From an uncultured Pseudokineococcus sp. (lineage in GTDB: Bacteria; Actinomycetota; Actinomycetes; Actinomycetales; Quadrisphaeraceae), in the NCBI RefSeq assembly GCF_947495735.1, contig NZ_CANMAA010000004.1:62001-126000 (forward strand): a stretch of DNA of 64,000 bases, read 5' to 3'. The translations under genes and the position numbers were made by a program. This document shows, in pieces, positions 11,558 to 20,635 of the stretch; within the stretch, counting starts at the first letter, position 1; every line of letters begins with the position of its first letter. Under the pieces are notes generated by a model that ran no database searches, was not told the DNA's origin, and saw only the letters and a program-made list of their open reading frames with translations.

Positions 11558-13663
11558 TCAGCCCGTCGCGGCGTGCATGCCCCGGAGCTCCTTCTTCAGG
11601 TCGCCGATCTCGTCGCGCAGCCGCCCCGCCAGCTCGAACTGCAGCTCGGCGGCGGCGGCGTGCATCTGGTCGGTGAGCTGCTGGATGAGGTCGGACAGGT
11701 CGGCTGCCGGCATGGCCGCGAGGTTCCGGCGCTGCCCGTCCTCGCCGCCCCGCGAGGCCATGCCGGGCACCGGCGTCTTGCCGCGGGACTGCTGGCGCCC
11801 CGCCCCGCCGAGCAGCTCGGCCGTGTCGGCGTCCTCGCGGGCGAGCATGTCGGTGATGTCGCGGATCTTCTTGCGCAGGGCGGTGGGGGTGATGCCGTGC
11901 TCGCGGTTGTAGGCCACCTGCGTCTCCCGGCGCCGGTTGGTCTCGTCGATGGCCTGGGCCATCGACGGCGTGATCCGGTCGGCGTACATGTGCACCTGGC
12001 CGGAGACGTTGCGCGCCGCGCGCCCGATCGTCTGGATGAGCGAGGTGCCGCTGCGCAGGAAGCCCTCCTTGTCGGCGTCCAGGATGCTCACGAGGGACAC
12101 CTCCGGCAGGTCCAGGCCCTCGCGCAGGAGGTTGATGCCGACCAGGACGTCGAACTCGCCCTGCCGCAGCTCGCGGAGCAGCTCGACGCGGCGCAGGGTG
12201 TCGACCTCGGAGTGCAGGTAGCGCACCTGGACGCCGTGCTCGAGCAGGTAGTCGGTGAGGTCCTCGGCCATCTTCTTCGTGAGCGTCGTCACGAGGACCC
12301 GCTCGTCCTTCTCGGTGCGCCGGCGGATCTCCTCGAGCAGGTCGTCGATCTGGCCCTTCGTCGGCTTGACCACGACCTCGGGGTCGACCAGGCCGGTGGG
12401 CCGGATGATCTGCTCCACGTGCCCGTCCCCGCGGCCGAGCTCGTACTTGCCGGGGGTGGCCGACAGGTAGACCGTCTGCCCGATGCGCTCGAGGAACTCC
12501 TCCCACTTCAGCGGGCGGTTGTCCATGGCGCTCGGCAGGCGGAACCCGTGGTCGACGAGGGTGCGCTTGCGGGACATGTCTCCCTCGTACATCGCCCCGA
12601 TCTGCGGCACGGTGACGTGGCTCTCGTCGAGGACGAGCAGGAAGTCCTCGGGGAAGTAGTCGATCAGCGTGTTGGGGGCCGTCCCGCCCTCGCGCCCGTC
12701 GATGTGGCGCGAGTAGTTCTCGATACCCGAGCAGGAGCCGACCTGGCGCATCATCTCGATGTCGTAGGTGGTCCTCATCCTCAGCCGCTGGGCCTCCAGG
12801 AGCTTGCCCTGCTGCTCCATCTCGGCCAGCCGGGCGGCCAGCTCGGCCTCGATGGACCCGATGGCCCGCTCCATGCGCTCGGGCCCGGCCACGTAGTGGG
12901 TCGCGGGGAAGACGTACATCTCCTGCTCCTCCGCCACGACCTCCCCCGTCAGCGGGTTCAGCGTGTACAGCGACTCGATCTCGTCGCCGAAGAACTCGAT
13001 GCGCAGCGCGAGCTCCTCGTACACCGGGATGATCTCGACGGTGTCCCCGCGCGCGCGGAAGGTGCCGCGCGTGAAGGCCAGGTCGTTGCGCGTGTACTGC
13101 ATGCCGACGAACTTGCGGAGCAGCTCGTCGCGCTCGACCGTCTGCCCGACGTGCAGGCGCGCCATCCGGTCCACGTACTCCTGCGGGGTGCCCAGGCCGT
13201 AGATGCAGGAGACGGACGCGACCACCACGACGTCCCGGCGCGTCAGCAGGGAGTTCGTGGCCGAGTGCCGCAGGCGCTCGACCTCGTCGTTGATGGAGCT
13301 GTCCTTCTCGATGTAGGTGTCCGTCTGCGGGACGTACGCCTCGGGCTGGTAGTAGTCGTAGTAGGAGACGAAGTACTCGACCGCGTTGTTCGGCAGGAGC
13401 TCGCGGAACTCGTTGGCCAGCTGGGCCGCGAGGGTCTTGTTCGGCGCCATGACGAGCGTGGGCCGCTGCAGCTTCTCGATCATCCACGCCGTCGTCGCCG
13501 ACTTGCCGGTGCCGGTGGCGCCGAGCAGGACGACGTCCTTCTCCCCCGCCCGCACCCGCTGCTCCAGCTCGGCGATGGCCGTCGGCTGGTCCCCGCTCGG
13601 CGAGAACTCCGACACCACCGTGAAGGGGGCGACGCGTCGCTGGAGGTCGGTCACCGGTCTCAT
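11558..13663 (-). CDS. uvrB: UvrABC excinuclease subunit B
   Basis: Helicase-like damage-verification subunit of nucleotide excision repair, 701 aa, a normal length. Walker A is [10 protein letters not shown] near residue 45. The beta-hairpin that clamps one DNA strand is [12 protein letters not shown], and the DEAD-like box is LVLDESHVT. The helicase C-terminal motifs [12 protein letters not shown] and QTIGRAARN are intact. A C-terminal UVR domain ([15 protein letters not shown]) provides the UvrC contact. The ATG at 13663 is preceded by TACCGT 7 bp upstream with no Shine-Dalgarno, so a leaderless mRNA is likely. It sits between coaE and the terC pair on the same strand. Confidence 0.98.
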   Translation of the reverse strand: MRPVTDLQRRVAPFTVVSEFSPSGDQPTAIAELEQRVRAGEKDVVLLGATGTGKSATTAWMIEKLQRPTLVMAPNKTLAAQLANEFRELLPNNAVEYFVSYYDYYQPEAYVPQTDTYIEKDSSINDEVERLRHSATNSLLTRRDVVVVASVSCIYGLGTPQEYVDRMARLHVGQTVERDELLRKFVGMQYTRNDLAFTRGTFRARGDTVEIIPVYEELALRIEFFGDEIESLYTLNPLTGEVVAEEQEMYVFPATHYVAGPERMERAIGSIEAELAARLAEMEQQGKLLEAQRLRMRTTYDIEMMRQVGSCSGIENYSRHIDGREGGTAPNTLIDYFPEDFLLVLDESHVTVPQIGAMYEGDMSRKRTLVDHGFRLPSAMDNRPLKWEEFLERIGQTVYLSATPGKYELGRGDGHVEQIIRPTGLVDPEVVVKPTKGQIDDLLEEIRRRTEKDERVLVTTLTKKMAEDLTDYLLEHGVQVRYLHSEVDTLRRVELLRELRQGEFDVLVGINLLREGLDLPEVSLVSILDADKEGFLRSGTSLIQTIGRAARNVSGQVHMYADRITPSMAQAIDETNRRRETQVAYNREHGITPTALRKKIRDITDMLAREDADTAELLGGAGRQQSRGKTPVPGMASRGGEDGQRRNLAAMPAADLSDLIQQLTDQMHAAAAELQFELAGRLRDEIGDLKKELRGMHAATG

Positions 13664-13670
13664 GCCGCCA

Positions 13671-13676
13671 ACGGTA
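13671..13676 (-). promoter_or_regulatory. -10 box of uvrB (leaderless)
   Basis: TACCGT on the minus strand, 7 bp before the ATG; leaderless transcript inferred. Confidence 0.55.
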
Positions 13677-13734
13677 GGCCTCGCCACCGACAGCGGCGTC
13701 GCGAGCCGGTCCCCGGGCCGGCGCGCCGAGGGGC

Positions 13735-14889
13735 CTACCCGGTGGCGCGGGCGCGCTCGAGCGCGGCGCGGATCCAGGGCCCCTTGCGGGAGGCGTACTC
13801 GTCGACGCTCGCGTGCGGCTCGGCCGCGAGCCGGGCCTTGAGGGCGGCGTAGGCGGCGCGCTCGGCCGGGTGCGCCCGCAGGTGGTCCCGCAGGGCGAGG
13901 ACGTCCGAGGCCCGCCCCACCCGCGGGCGCACGTGGCAGTTGACGGCCCGCTCGGGGTCGGCGTTCGCGGCGAAGCACTTGGGCGTGGTCCCGCCGCCGG
14001 GCAGCTCGTCGGCCCACTCCCCCGGCAGCCGGACGAGCCCCGCCTCGCGCAGGTCGTCCGCCACCCGCTGCGCCGTCGCCAGGTCGTCGACGACCACCTG
14101 CACGTCCAGGACGTCCTTCGCCGGGAGCCCGGGCACGGACGTCGAGCCGACGTGCTCCACCGACAGGGCGCGCTCCCCCGCCGCGCGGCGCACCCGGGCG
14201 AGCACCCGCTCGGCCTGCGCGGGCCAGGTCGGGTCGGGCGGGACGAGCACCGCCCGGGCGTCGCGCGCCGCCCGGCGCCCGAGGCGCAGGCCCTCCTCGA
14301 ACGGCACCAGCCGCTCGCGCCAGAGCTGCTCGACGGCCTCGCGCAGCTCCTGCGCGCCGCCGTCGTTGGCCAGCACCACGTCGGCCGCGGCCCGCCGCTC
14401 GTCGTCCCCGGCCTGGGAGGCGATGCGCGCGCGGGCGTCCGCCTCGGCCATGCCCCGGGAGGCCACGAGCCGCGCCACCCGGACCTCGACCGGGGCGTCG
14501 ACGACCACGACGAGCGGCCACTCCGCGCCCCGGCCGGTCTCCACCAGGAGCGGGATGTCGTCGACGACGACGGCGGACGCCGGCGCCGCGGCCACGAGCT
14601 CCTCCCGCCGTGCGCGCACGAGCGGGTGCGTGATCGCCTCCAGCGCCCGGCGGCGGTCCGCGTCGGCGAAGACGACCGCTCCGAGCGCGGGCCGGTCCAG
14701 CGCGCCGTCCCCCGTGAGCACGTGCTCGCCGAACTCGCGGACCACGGCGTCGAGCCCCGGGGTCCCGGGCTCGACGACCTCGCGCGCGATCGCGTCGGCG
14801 TCCACGACGACCGCCCCCAGCTCGGACAGCCGGCGGGCCGCCGTGCTCTTGCCCGCGCCGGTCCCGCCCGTCAGCCCCACCCTCAGCAC
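13735..14889 (-). CDS. coaE: Dephospho-CoA kinase fused to GrpB-family domain
   Basis: Bifunctional-looking 384-aa protein. Residues 1 to ~200 are dephospho-CoA kinase, which phosphorylates the 3'-OH of dephospho-CoA in the last step of CoA synthesis. The P-loop is GGTGAGKST (residues 8-16), then [10 protein letters not shown] and the THPLVRAR lid-type segment. From ~213 a GrpB/UPF0157 domain follows, related to the nucleotidyltransferase fold, with [20 protein letters not shown] and [17 protein letters not shown]. Stand-alone CoaE is ~200 aa. The same fusion is known in mycobacteria and other actinobacteria, where the C-terminal domain is reported to assist folding. The GTG at 14889 has TAGGCT 7 bp upstream and no RBS. 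Confidence 0.95.
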   Translation of the reverse strand: MLRVGLTGGTGAGKSTAARRLSELGAVVVDADAIAREVVEPGTPGLDAVVREFGEHVLTGDGALDRPALGAVVFADADRRRALEAITHPLVRARREELVAAAPASAVVVDDIPLLVETGRGAEWPLVVVVDAPVEVRVARLVASRGMAEADARARIASQAGDDERRAAADVVLANDGGAQELREAVEQLWRERLVPFEEGLRLGRRAARDARAVLVPPDPTWPAQAERVLARVRRAAGERALSVEHVGSTSVPGLPAKDVLDVQVVVDDLATAQRVADDLREAGLVRLPGEWADELPGGGTTPKCFAANADPERAVNCHVRPRVGRASDVLALRDHLRAHPAERAAYAALKARLAAEPHASVDEYASRKGPWIRAALERARATG

Positions 14890-14896
14890 GACGGCG

Positions 14897-14902
14897 AGCC
14901 TA
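14897..14902 (-). promoter_or_regulatory. -10 box of coaE (leaderless)
   Basis: TAGGCT on the minus strand, 7 bp before the GTG. The identical hexamer at the same spacing is found before pdtaR, hisF and rpe. Confidence 0.6.
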
Positions 14903-14935
14903 CGAGCGCGAGCGCCCCGTCGCGCGGACCCGTGA

Positions 14936-14987
14936 GCGCGGACCGGGCGCGCGGACCGGGCGCGCAGACCGGGCGTGCGGACCGGGG
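14936..14987. repeat. Four tandem 13-bp repeats (gcgcggaccgggc)
   Basis: Four consecutive 13-bp units at 14936-14948, 14949-14961, 14962-14974 (one change) and 14975-14987 (two changes), in the gap between rpsA and coaE. The GGACCGGGC core recurs in the arrays next to uvrA. No coding role is seen. Confidence 0.8.
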
Positions 14988-15006
14988 AGCGCCGGCCCCG
15001 GACGCG

Positions 15007-15044
15007 CCGCGGGGGCCCGGCGCCGTGGCGCCGGACCCCCGCGG
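15007..15044 (-). terminator. Terminator-like hairpin downstream of rpsA
   Basis: CCGCGGGGG/CCCCCGCGG (9 bp) enclosing CCGGCGCC/GGCGCCGG (8 bp), with one mismatch and a 2-nt loop, 28 bp after the rpsA stop. It is very GC-rich with no T-run. Confidence 0.6.
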
Positions 15045-15072
15045 GTCGTGCTGGTGGTGCGTCAGCCGGAGA

Positions 15073-16650
15073 TCAGCTGCCGGCGCCGGTGAGCTTCTCG
15101 CGCAGGGCCGCGAGCGCCTCGTCCGAGGCCAGCGTGCCCTCGCCGCCGCCCGAGGACGGGGCGGAGGACGGCGCCGAGGAGCCGCGGTCGTCCTGCTCGT
15201 CGTCGTCGCGCCCGCCGCGGTCGCCGCCGCGGTCGCCGCCGCGGTCGGAGGAGCTCGACGTGGACGGGCCGCCCGAGGAGTAGGACGTCGCCGGGGCGTC
15301 GCCCGCGGTGACGGCCTCGGCCTCGGCCTCGCTGGCCGAGACGACCTGGCGCTTGTGCGCCTCCCAGCGCGCCTGGGCCTCGGCGTACTGCCGCTCCCAC
15401 TCCTCGCGCTGGGTCTCGAAGCCCTCGAGCCACTCGTTGGTCTCGGGGTCGAAGCCCTCGGGGTACTTGTAGTTCCCCGCCTCGTCGTACTCCTGCGCCA
15501 TGCCGTACAGCGACGGGTCGAACTCGTCGCTGGTCGGGTCGAGGCCCTCGTTCGCCTGCTTCAGCGACAGCGAGATGCGGCGGCGCTCGAGGTCGATGTC
15601 GATGACCTTGACGAAGATCTCGTCACCGACGCCGACGATCTGCTCCGGCACCTCGACGTGGCGCACGGCCAGCTCGGAGATGTGGACCAGGCCCTCGATG
15701 CCCTCCTCGACGCGCACGAACGCACCGAAGGGGACGAGCTTGGTGACCTTGCCCGGCACGACCTGCCCGATGGCGTGCGTGCGGGCGAACTGCTGCCACG
15801 GGTCCTCCTGCGTCGCCTTCAGCGACAGCGAGACCCGCTCGCGGTCCATGTCGACGTCGAGGACCTCGACCGTGACCTGCTGGCCCACCTCGACGACCTC
15901 GGAGGGGTGGTCGATGTGCTTCCAGGACAGCTCGGAGACGTGCACGAGCCCGTCCACGCCGCCCAGGTCGACGAACGCGCCGAAGTTGACGATCGAGGAG
16001 ACGACGCCCGAGCGGACCTGGCCCTTCTGCAGGGTCTGCAGGAAGTTGTGGCGCACCGCCGACTGGGTCTCCTCGAGCCACGCGCGGCGCGAGAGGACGA
16101 CGTTGTTGCGGTTCTTGTCCAGCTCGATGATCTTCGCCTCGAGCTCCTGGCCGACGTACGGCTGCAGGTCGCGCACGCGGCGCATCTCGACGAGGGAGGC
16201 CGGCAGGAAGCCGCGCAGGCCGATGTCGAGGATGAGGCCGCCCTTGACGACCTCGATGACGGTGCCGGTGACGACACCCTCCTCCTCCTTGATGCGCTCG
16301 ATCGTGCCCCAGGCGCGCTCGTACTGGGCGCGCTTCTTGGACAGGATCAGCCGGCCCTCCTTGTCCTCCTTCTGGAGGACCAGGGCCTCGACCTCGTCAC
16401 CGACGCCGACGACCTCGTTGGGGTCGACGTCGTGCTTGATCGACAGCTCGCGCGAGGGGATGACGCCCTCGGTCTTGTAGCCGATGTCGAGGAGCACCTC
16501 GTCGCGGTCGACCTTGACGATCGTCCCGGAGACGATGTCGCCGTCGTTGAAGTACTTGATGGTCGCGTCGATCGCGGCGAGGAAGTCCTCGGCCGTGCCG
16601 ATGTCGTTGATGGCGACCTGAGGCGCGGTGCGCTCGGTGGTGATGGACAT
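15073..16650 (-). CDS. rpsA: 30S ribosomal protein S1
   Basis: RNA-binding ribosomal protein that helps mRNA docking, 525 aa. Four S1 RNA-binding domains can be traced: GDIVSGTIVKVDRDEVLLDI (~37), EEGVVTGTVIEVVKGGLILD (~125), KGQVRSGVVSSIVNFGAFVD (~210) and IGQVVPGKVTKLVPFGAFVR (~297). That is the actinobacterial four-domain form; E. coli S1 has six. The last ~90 residues are an acidic, Ser/Gly/Asp-rich tail with repeated DRGG, probably disordered. The ATG at 16650 has GGAG about 12 nt upstream and lies ~175 nt after a good promoter. Translation starts well inside a structured leader, so autoregulation by S1 binding its own leader is possible but unproven. Confidence 0.97.
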   Translation of the reverse strand: MSITTERTAPQVAINDIGTAEDFLAAIDATIKYFNDGDIVSGTIVKVDRDEVLLDIGYKTEGVIPSRELSIKHDVDPNEVVGVGDEVEALVLQKEDKEGRLILSKKRAQYERAWGTIERIKEEEGVVTGTVIEVVKGGLILDIGLRGFLPASLVEMRRVRDLQPYVGQELEAKIIELDKNRNNVVLSRRAWLEETQSAVRHNFLQTLQKGQVRSGVVSSIVNFGAFVDLGGVDGLVHVSELSWKHIDHPSEVVEVGQQVTVEVLDVDMDRERVSLSLKATQEDPWQQFARTHAIGQVVPGKVTKLVPFGAFVRVEEGIEGLVHISELAVRHVEVPEQIVGVGDEIFVKVIDIDLERRRISLSLKQANEGLDPTSDEFDPSLYGMAQEYDEAGNYKYPEGFDPETNEWLEGFETQREEWERQYAEAQARWEAHKRQVVSASEAEAEAVTAGDAPATSYSSGGPSTSSSSDRGGDRGGDRGGRDDDEQDDRGSSAPSSAPSSGGGEGTLASDEALAALREKLTGAGS

Positions 16651-16703
16651 GAAGTCGTTGGGCTCCGATGCGGGCGGGGGCTTCGCGGCGGCACCGCGAC
16701 GTG

Positions 16704-16734
16704 CGGCGCCACCTCGTGGACAGGTGGTGCGCCG
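16704..16734 (-). promoter_or_regulatory. Stem-loop in the rpsA 5' leader
   Basis: On the minus strand CGGCG-(2-nt bulge)-CCACCT pairs with AGGTGG-CGCCG around a 7-nt loop (GTCCACG), giving 11 bp. It lies ~55 nt upstream of the ATG, inside the transcribed leader. The role is unknown. Confidence 0.5.
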
Positions 16735-16829
16735 ACCTCCGCGCGGTCCGCCACCTCGGTGCCGCGCGCCCGGGACGAGCCGGGGCCGTGGCGAGAGGGC
16801 GGTGCCGCGCGCAGGACGCGCGCACGTCA

Positions 16830-16859
16830 AGCCTACGCGGGCCCGTTCCGGGGGGTCAA
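16830..16859 (-). promoter_or_regulatory. Sigma-A-type promoter of rpsA
   Basis: -35 TTGACC (16859-16854), an 18-bp spacer and -10 TAGGCT (16835-16830) on the minus strand. Predicted transcription start is near 16823, leaving a ~175-nt leader before the rpsA ATG. Confidence 0.7.
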
Positions 16860-16907
16860 AGGGAGCCGCGGCCCGCAGCGGGTGCGGACGTGCGCGACCA
16901 TGCCCGC

Positions 16908-17738
16908 GTGGCCGACTCCCCCTCCGCAGCAGGACAGCCCGCACCCCGCAGCGCCCTGGCGGCGGCCGGCTACCGCGACGTCGACCCGGGGGCCACCGTG
17001 CGCGCGAACCGCGGCTGGTGGGACGAGGCGGCGCCGGGCTACCTCGCCGAGCACGCCGACCACCTGGGCGACCGCGAGCTGGTCTGGGGCCCGGAGGGGC
17101 TGCGCGAGGCCGACGCCCGCCTGCTCGGCGACGTCCGCGGCCGGCGCGTCCTCGAGGTCGGCTGCGGCGCGGCCCAGGGCAGCCGGTGGCTGGTCGACGC
17201 GGGGGCTGAGGTCGTCGGGCTGGACCTGTCGGCGGGGATGCTCGCGCAGGGCCGCCGCGCCGACCCGGACCTGCCCCTCGTGCAGGCCGACGCCGGCCGC
17301 ATCCCGCTCGCGGACCGCTCCGTCGACGTCGCGGCGTCGGCGTACGGCGCCCTGCCGTTCACCGCGGAGCCCGAGCGCGTGCACGCCGAGGTGGCCCGCG
17401 TGCTGCGCCCCGGCGGGCGGTGGGTGTTCAGCCTCACCCACCCGGTGCGCTGGGCGTTCCCCGACGACCCCGGCGAGGCGGGGCTGACGGCGACGAGCTC
17501 CTACTTCGACACCACGCCCTACGCGGAGACCGGCGAGGACGGCGAGGTGCTCTACGCCGAGCACCACCGGACGCTCGGCCAGCGGGTGCGCGAGGTCGTC
17601 GCCGCGGGCTTCGACCTCGTCGACCTCGTCGAGCCGCGCTGGCCCGCCGGCCGGGACGTCGTCTGGGGCGGCTGGAGCCCCCTGCGCGGCCGGCTGCTGC
17701 CCGGCACGGCGGTCTTCGTCTGCGACCTGCCCGCCTGA
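16908..17738 (+). CDS. Class I SAM-dependent methyltransferase
   Basis: 276-aa Rossmann-fold methyltransferase. Motif I is VLEVGCGAAQG (about residue 80), motif II is VGLDLSAGML, and a D/N-rich post-motif appears as LVQADAGRIPLADRSVDV, all typical of the UbiE/Methyltransf_11 group. The N-terminus NRGWWDEAAPGYLAEH is characteristic of an actinobacterial subfamily of uncharacterised methyltransferases encoded near polA/rpsA. The start is uncertain: GTG 16908 gives VADSPSAAG, and an in-frame GTG at 16890 is possible. It is convergent with polA across a strong hairpin. Substrate unknown. Confidence 0.9.
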   Translation: MADSPSAAGQPAPRSALAAAGYRDVDPGATVRANRGWWDEAAPGYLAEHADHLGDRELVWGPEGLREADARLLGDVRGRRVLEVGCGAAQGSRWLVDAGAEVVGLDLSAGMLAQGRRADPDLPLVQADAGRIPLADRSVDVAASAYGALPFTAEPERVHAEVARVLRPGGRWVFSLTHPVRWAFPDDPGEAGLTATSSYFDTTPYAETGEDGEVLYAEHHRTLGQRVREVVAAGFDLVDLVEPRWPAGRDVVWGGWSPLRGRLLPGTAVFVCDLPA

Positions 17739-17739
17739 C

Positions 17740-17773
17740 GCGCGGCGCCCCGGGAGCCGGGGGGACGCCGCGC
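17740..17773. terminator. Hairpin between methyltransferase and polA
   Basis: GCGCGGCGCCCCGG / CCGGGG...CGCCGCGC: outer 8 bp (17740-17747 with 17766-17773) and inner 6 bp, in the 40-bp convergent gap. Probably a bidirectional terminator. Confidence 0.65.
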
Positions 17774-17778
17774 GGGGC

Positions 17779-20616
17779 TCAGTGCCCGGCCTCGTGCCAG
17801 GACGTCCCGACGCCGACGGAGACGTCGAGGGGGACGCTCAGCTCGGCGGCGCCGCCCATCTGGGCGCGCACCAGCGCCTCGAGCTGCTCGCGCTCCCCCG
17901 GGGCCACCTCGAGGACGAGCTCGTCGTGGACCTGGAGGAGCATCCGCGAGCGCAGGCCCTGCTCGGCGAGCGCGTGCTCCACCCCGAGCATCGCCACCTT
18001 GATGACGTCGGCCGCCGAGCCCTGGATGGGCGCGTTGAGGGCCATCCGCTCGGCCATCTCGCGGCGCTGCCGGTTGTCGCTGGTGAGGTCGGGCAGGTAG
18101 CGGCGGCGGCCGAGGATCGTCTCGGTGTACCCCGTGGTGCGCGCCTCGTCCACGACGCCGCGCAGGTAGTCGCGCACCCCGCCGAAGCGCTCGAAGTAGT
18201 CGTCCATGAGCCCGCGGGCCTCGTCGACCCCGATGCGCAGCTGGCGGGAGAGGCCGAAGGCGGACAGTCCGTAGGCCAGCCCGTACGACATCGCCTTGAT
18301 CTTGCTGCGCATCGCCGGCGTGACCTCCGCCGGCTCCACCTCGAAGACGCGGCTGCCCACGAAGGAGTGCAGGTCCTCCCCGGAGCGGAAGGCCTCCACC
18401 AGGCCCTCGTCGCCCGACAGGTGCGCCATGATCCGCATCTCGATCTGGCTGTAGTCGGCCGTCAGCAGGCTCTCGTAGCCCTCGCCGACCACGAAGGCCT
18501 GCCGGATGCGGCGGCCCTCCTCGGTGCGGATGGGGATGTTCTGCAGGTTCGGGTCCGTGGAGGAGAGCCGGCCCGTGGCGGCGATGGTCTGCTGGTAGGT
18601 GGTGTGGATGCGCCCGTCCGGCGCCACCGTCTTGAGCAGGCCCTCGACCGTCTGGCGCAGCCGGCTGACGTCGCGGTGCGCCAGCAGGTGCACGAGGAAG
18701 CCGCTGCCGGGCTGGCCGTCGGTCTTGACGAGCAGGTCCGCCAGCGCCTCGGCGTCGGTGGTGTACCCCGTCTTGATGCGCTTGGTCTTGGGCATCCCCA
18801 GCTGGTCGAAGAGGACCTCCTGGAGCTGCTTGGGCGAGCCCAGGTTCACCCTCCGGTCGATGACGGCGTAGGCCGCCTCGGCCTGCTCCTCCACCGCGGC
18901 GGCGAACTGCTGCTCCAGCGCCTCCAGGTGCGCCCGGTCGGCCGCCACCCCCCGCGCCTCCATGCGGGCGAGGACGCCGACGAGCGGCAGCTCGAGCTCG
19001 TCCAGCAGCGCGGTGCCGCCCCGCTCGGCCAGCTCGGCCGCGAGGACGGACGACAGCTCGACGACGGCCGACGCGCGGACGGCCGCCAGCGGCGCCGGGT
19101 CGGGGGCACCGCCCTCGGGGCCGACGTCGAGGGAGAGCTGGTCCTCGGCCGCGGGCGCCTCGGGCTCCTCGGCGCGGAGCTCGCGGTGCAGGTGGCGCAC
19201 CGACAGGTCGGCCAGGTCGTAGGAGCGCTGGTCGGGCCGGGACAGGTACGCCGCCAGCGCGGTGTCGTCCACCAGGCCGGCCAGGGGCAGGCCCGCTCCG
19301 GCGAGGGCCTGCAGGGGGCCCTTGGCGTCGTGCAGGACCTTGGGGCGGTCCGGGTCGGCCAGCCAGGCGCCCAGCGCGGCGCGCCCCTCGTCGTCCAGGG
19401 CCTCCTCGCCGCCCTCCTCGGCCACCAGCGGCAGCCAGGCGCCGGCGCCGTCCGCCGCGGCCAGCGCGACCGCCGTCGCGAGGCCCGCCCCGGCGCCCCA
19501 GCGACCGAGCACGTGGAGGCCGACGAGGTCGTCGCCCCGGGCCCGCAGCCAGGAGGCCACCTCCGCGCCGCGGGGGCGCGCGACGTCGACCTCGAACCCG
19601 CCCTCGGCCTCCGCCTCGGCCTCGGCCTCGGGGACGGTCAGCGTGGCGAACAGGCGCTCGCGCAGGACCCGGAACTCCAGGGAGTCGAAGACGCGGTGCA
19701 CCTCCTCGCGGTCCCACGCCGCGACCACGAGGTCGTCGACGACGACGGGCAGGTCGAGGTCGGCCACCAGCTGGTTCAGCCGCCGGTTGCGCAGCACCTG
19801 GTCGAGGTGGTCGCGCAGGGACTGGCCGGCCTTGCCCGTGATGCGGTCCACGTTCCCCACGACGCCGTCGAGCCCGTCGTGCGCCGCCAGCCACTTGGCC
19901 GCCGTCTTCGGGCCGACGCCGGGGACGCCCGGCAGGTTGTCGCTCGTCTCCCCCACGAGCGCCGCGAGGTCGGGGTAGCGGTGCGGGCGCACCCCGTACT
20001 TCTCCTCCACGACGTCCGGCGTCATCCGCACGAGGTCGGAGACGCCCTTGCGGGGGTACAGGACCGTGGTCGCCTCGTCGACGAGCTGGAGCGCGTCGCG
20101 GTCCCCCGTCGAGATGGCCACCTCGAAGCCCTGGGCGCGCGCCTGGGTGGCCAGCGTCGCGATGACGTCGTCGGCCTCGAAGCCCTCCTTCTCCACCACG
20201 GGGACGCGCAGCGCGGCGAGGACCTCCTTGACGAGGCCGACCTGCCCGGAGAACTCGACGGGCGTCTTCGCCCGGCCCGCCTTGTACTCCGCGTACTCGG
20301 CCGCCCGGAACGTCTCGCGCGAGACGTCGAAGGCCACGGCGACGTGGGTCGGCGCCTCGTCGCGCAGCACGTTGATCAGCATCGAGGTGAAGCCGTAGAC
20401 CGCGTTCGTCACCTGGCCCGTGGTGGTGGAGAAGTTCTCCACCGGCAGGGCGAAGAAGGCGCGGTAGGCCATGGAGTGGCCGTCCACCAGCAGCAGCTTG
20501 GGGCGGGGCCCCCCGCTGCCGGGCGCCCGGGGGGAGTCCGCGGCGGCCTCCAGCGGGGGCGCCACGAGCGAGTCGTCGGCGGCGGCGTCGGGGCGGAGGA
20601 GGGCGCTGTCGCTCAC
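17779..20616 (-). CDS. polA: DNA polymerase I
   Basis: Repair and Okazaki-fragment polymerase, 945 aa. The N-terminal 5'-nuclease domain (from ~35) has VDGHSMAYRAFFALP, GDRDALQLVD and the helix-hairpin-helix LPGVPGVGPKTAAKWL. The middle domain lacks a recognisable DxE exonuclease motif (it reads VGLHVLGRWGAGAG), so proofreading is probably absent, as in other actinobacterial Pol I. The polymerase domain has motif A DYSQIEMRIMAHLSGD, O-helix KAMSYGLAYGLSAFGL and motif C LLQVHDELVLEV. The GTG at 20616 is preceded by TAGTCT 7 bp upstream, indicating a leaderless mRNA. It diverges from a thioesterase gene with only 19 bp between start codons. An N-terminal ~35-residue acidic/Ala-rich extension precedes the nuclease. 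Confidence 0.97.
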   Translation of the reverse strand: MSDSALLRPDAAADDSLVAPPLEAAADSPRAPGSGGPRPKLLLVDGHSMAYRAFFALPVENFSTTTGQVTNAVYGFTSMLINVLRDEAPTHVAVAFDVSRETFRAAEYAEYKAGRAKTPVEFSGQVGLVKEVLAALRVPVVEKEGFEADDVIATLATQARAQGFEVAISTGDRDALQLVDEATTVLYPRKGVSDLVRMTPDVVEEKYGVRPHRYPDLAALVGETSDNLPGVPGVGPKTAAKWLAAHDGLDGVVGNVDRITGKAGQSLRDHLDQVLRNRRLNQLVADLDLPVVVDDLVVAAWDREEVHRVFDSLEFRVLRERLFATLTVPEAEAEAEAEGGFEVDVARPRGAEVASWLRARGDDLVGLHVLGRWGAGAGLATAVALAAADGAGAWLPLVAEEGGEEALDDEGRAALGAWLADPDRPKVLHDAKGPLQALAGAGLPLAGLVDDTALAAYLSRPDQRSYDLADLSVRHLHRELRAEEPEAPAAEDQLSLDVGPEGGAPDPAPLAAVRASAVVELSSVLAAELAERGGTALLDELELPLVGVLARMEARGVAADRAHLEALEQQFAAAVEEQAEAAYAVIDRRVNLGSPKQLQEVLFDQLGMPKTKRIKTGYTTDAEALADLLVKTDGQPGSGFLVHLLAHRDVSRLRQTVEGLLKTVAPDGRIHTTYQQTIAATGRLSSTDPNLQNIPIRTEEGRRIRQAFVVGEGYESLLTADYSQIEMRIMAHLSGDEGLVEAFRSGEDLHSFVGSRVFEVEPAEVTPAMRSKIKAMSYGLAYGLSAFGLSRQLRIGVDEARGLMDDYFERFGGVRDYLRGVVDEARTTGYTETILGRRRYLPDLTSDNRQRREMAERMALNAPIQGSAADVIKVAMLGVEHALAEQGLRSRMLLQVHDELVLEVAPGEREQLEALVRAQMGGAAELSVPLDVSVGVGTSWHEAGH

Positions 20617-20623
20617 GCGCGCC

Positions 20624-20629
20624 AGACTA
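20624..20629 (-). promoter_or_regulatory. -10 box of polA (leaderless)
   Basis: TAGTCT on the minus strand, 7 bp before the polA GTG and inside the 19-bp gap to the divergent gene. Confidence 0.55.
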
Positions 20630-20635
20630 GGCGCC

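Noticed and set aside
11573-17487. Long plus-strand frames opposite uvrB, coaE and rpsA
   Set aside because: Antisense shadows of recognised genes; the only supported plus-strand gene here is the methyltransferase from 16908.
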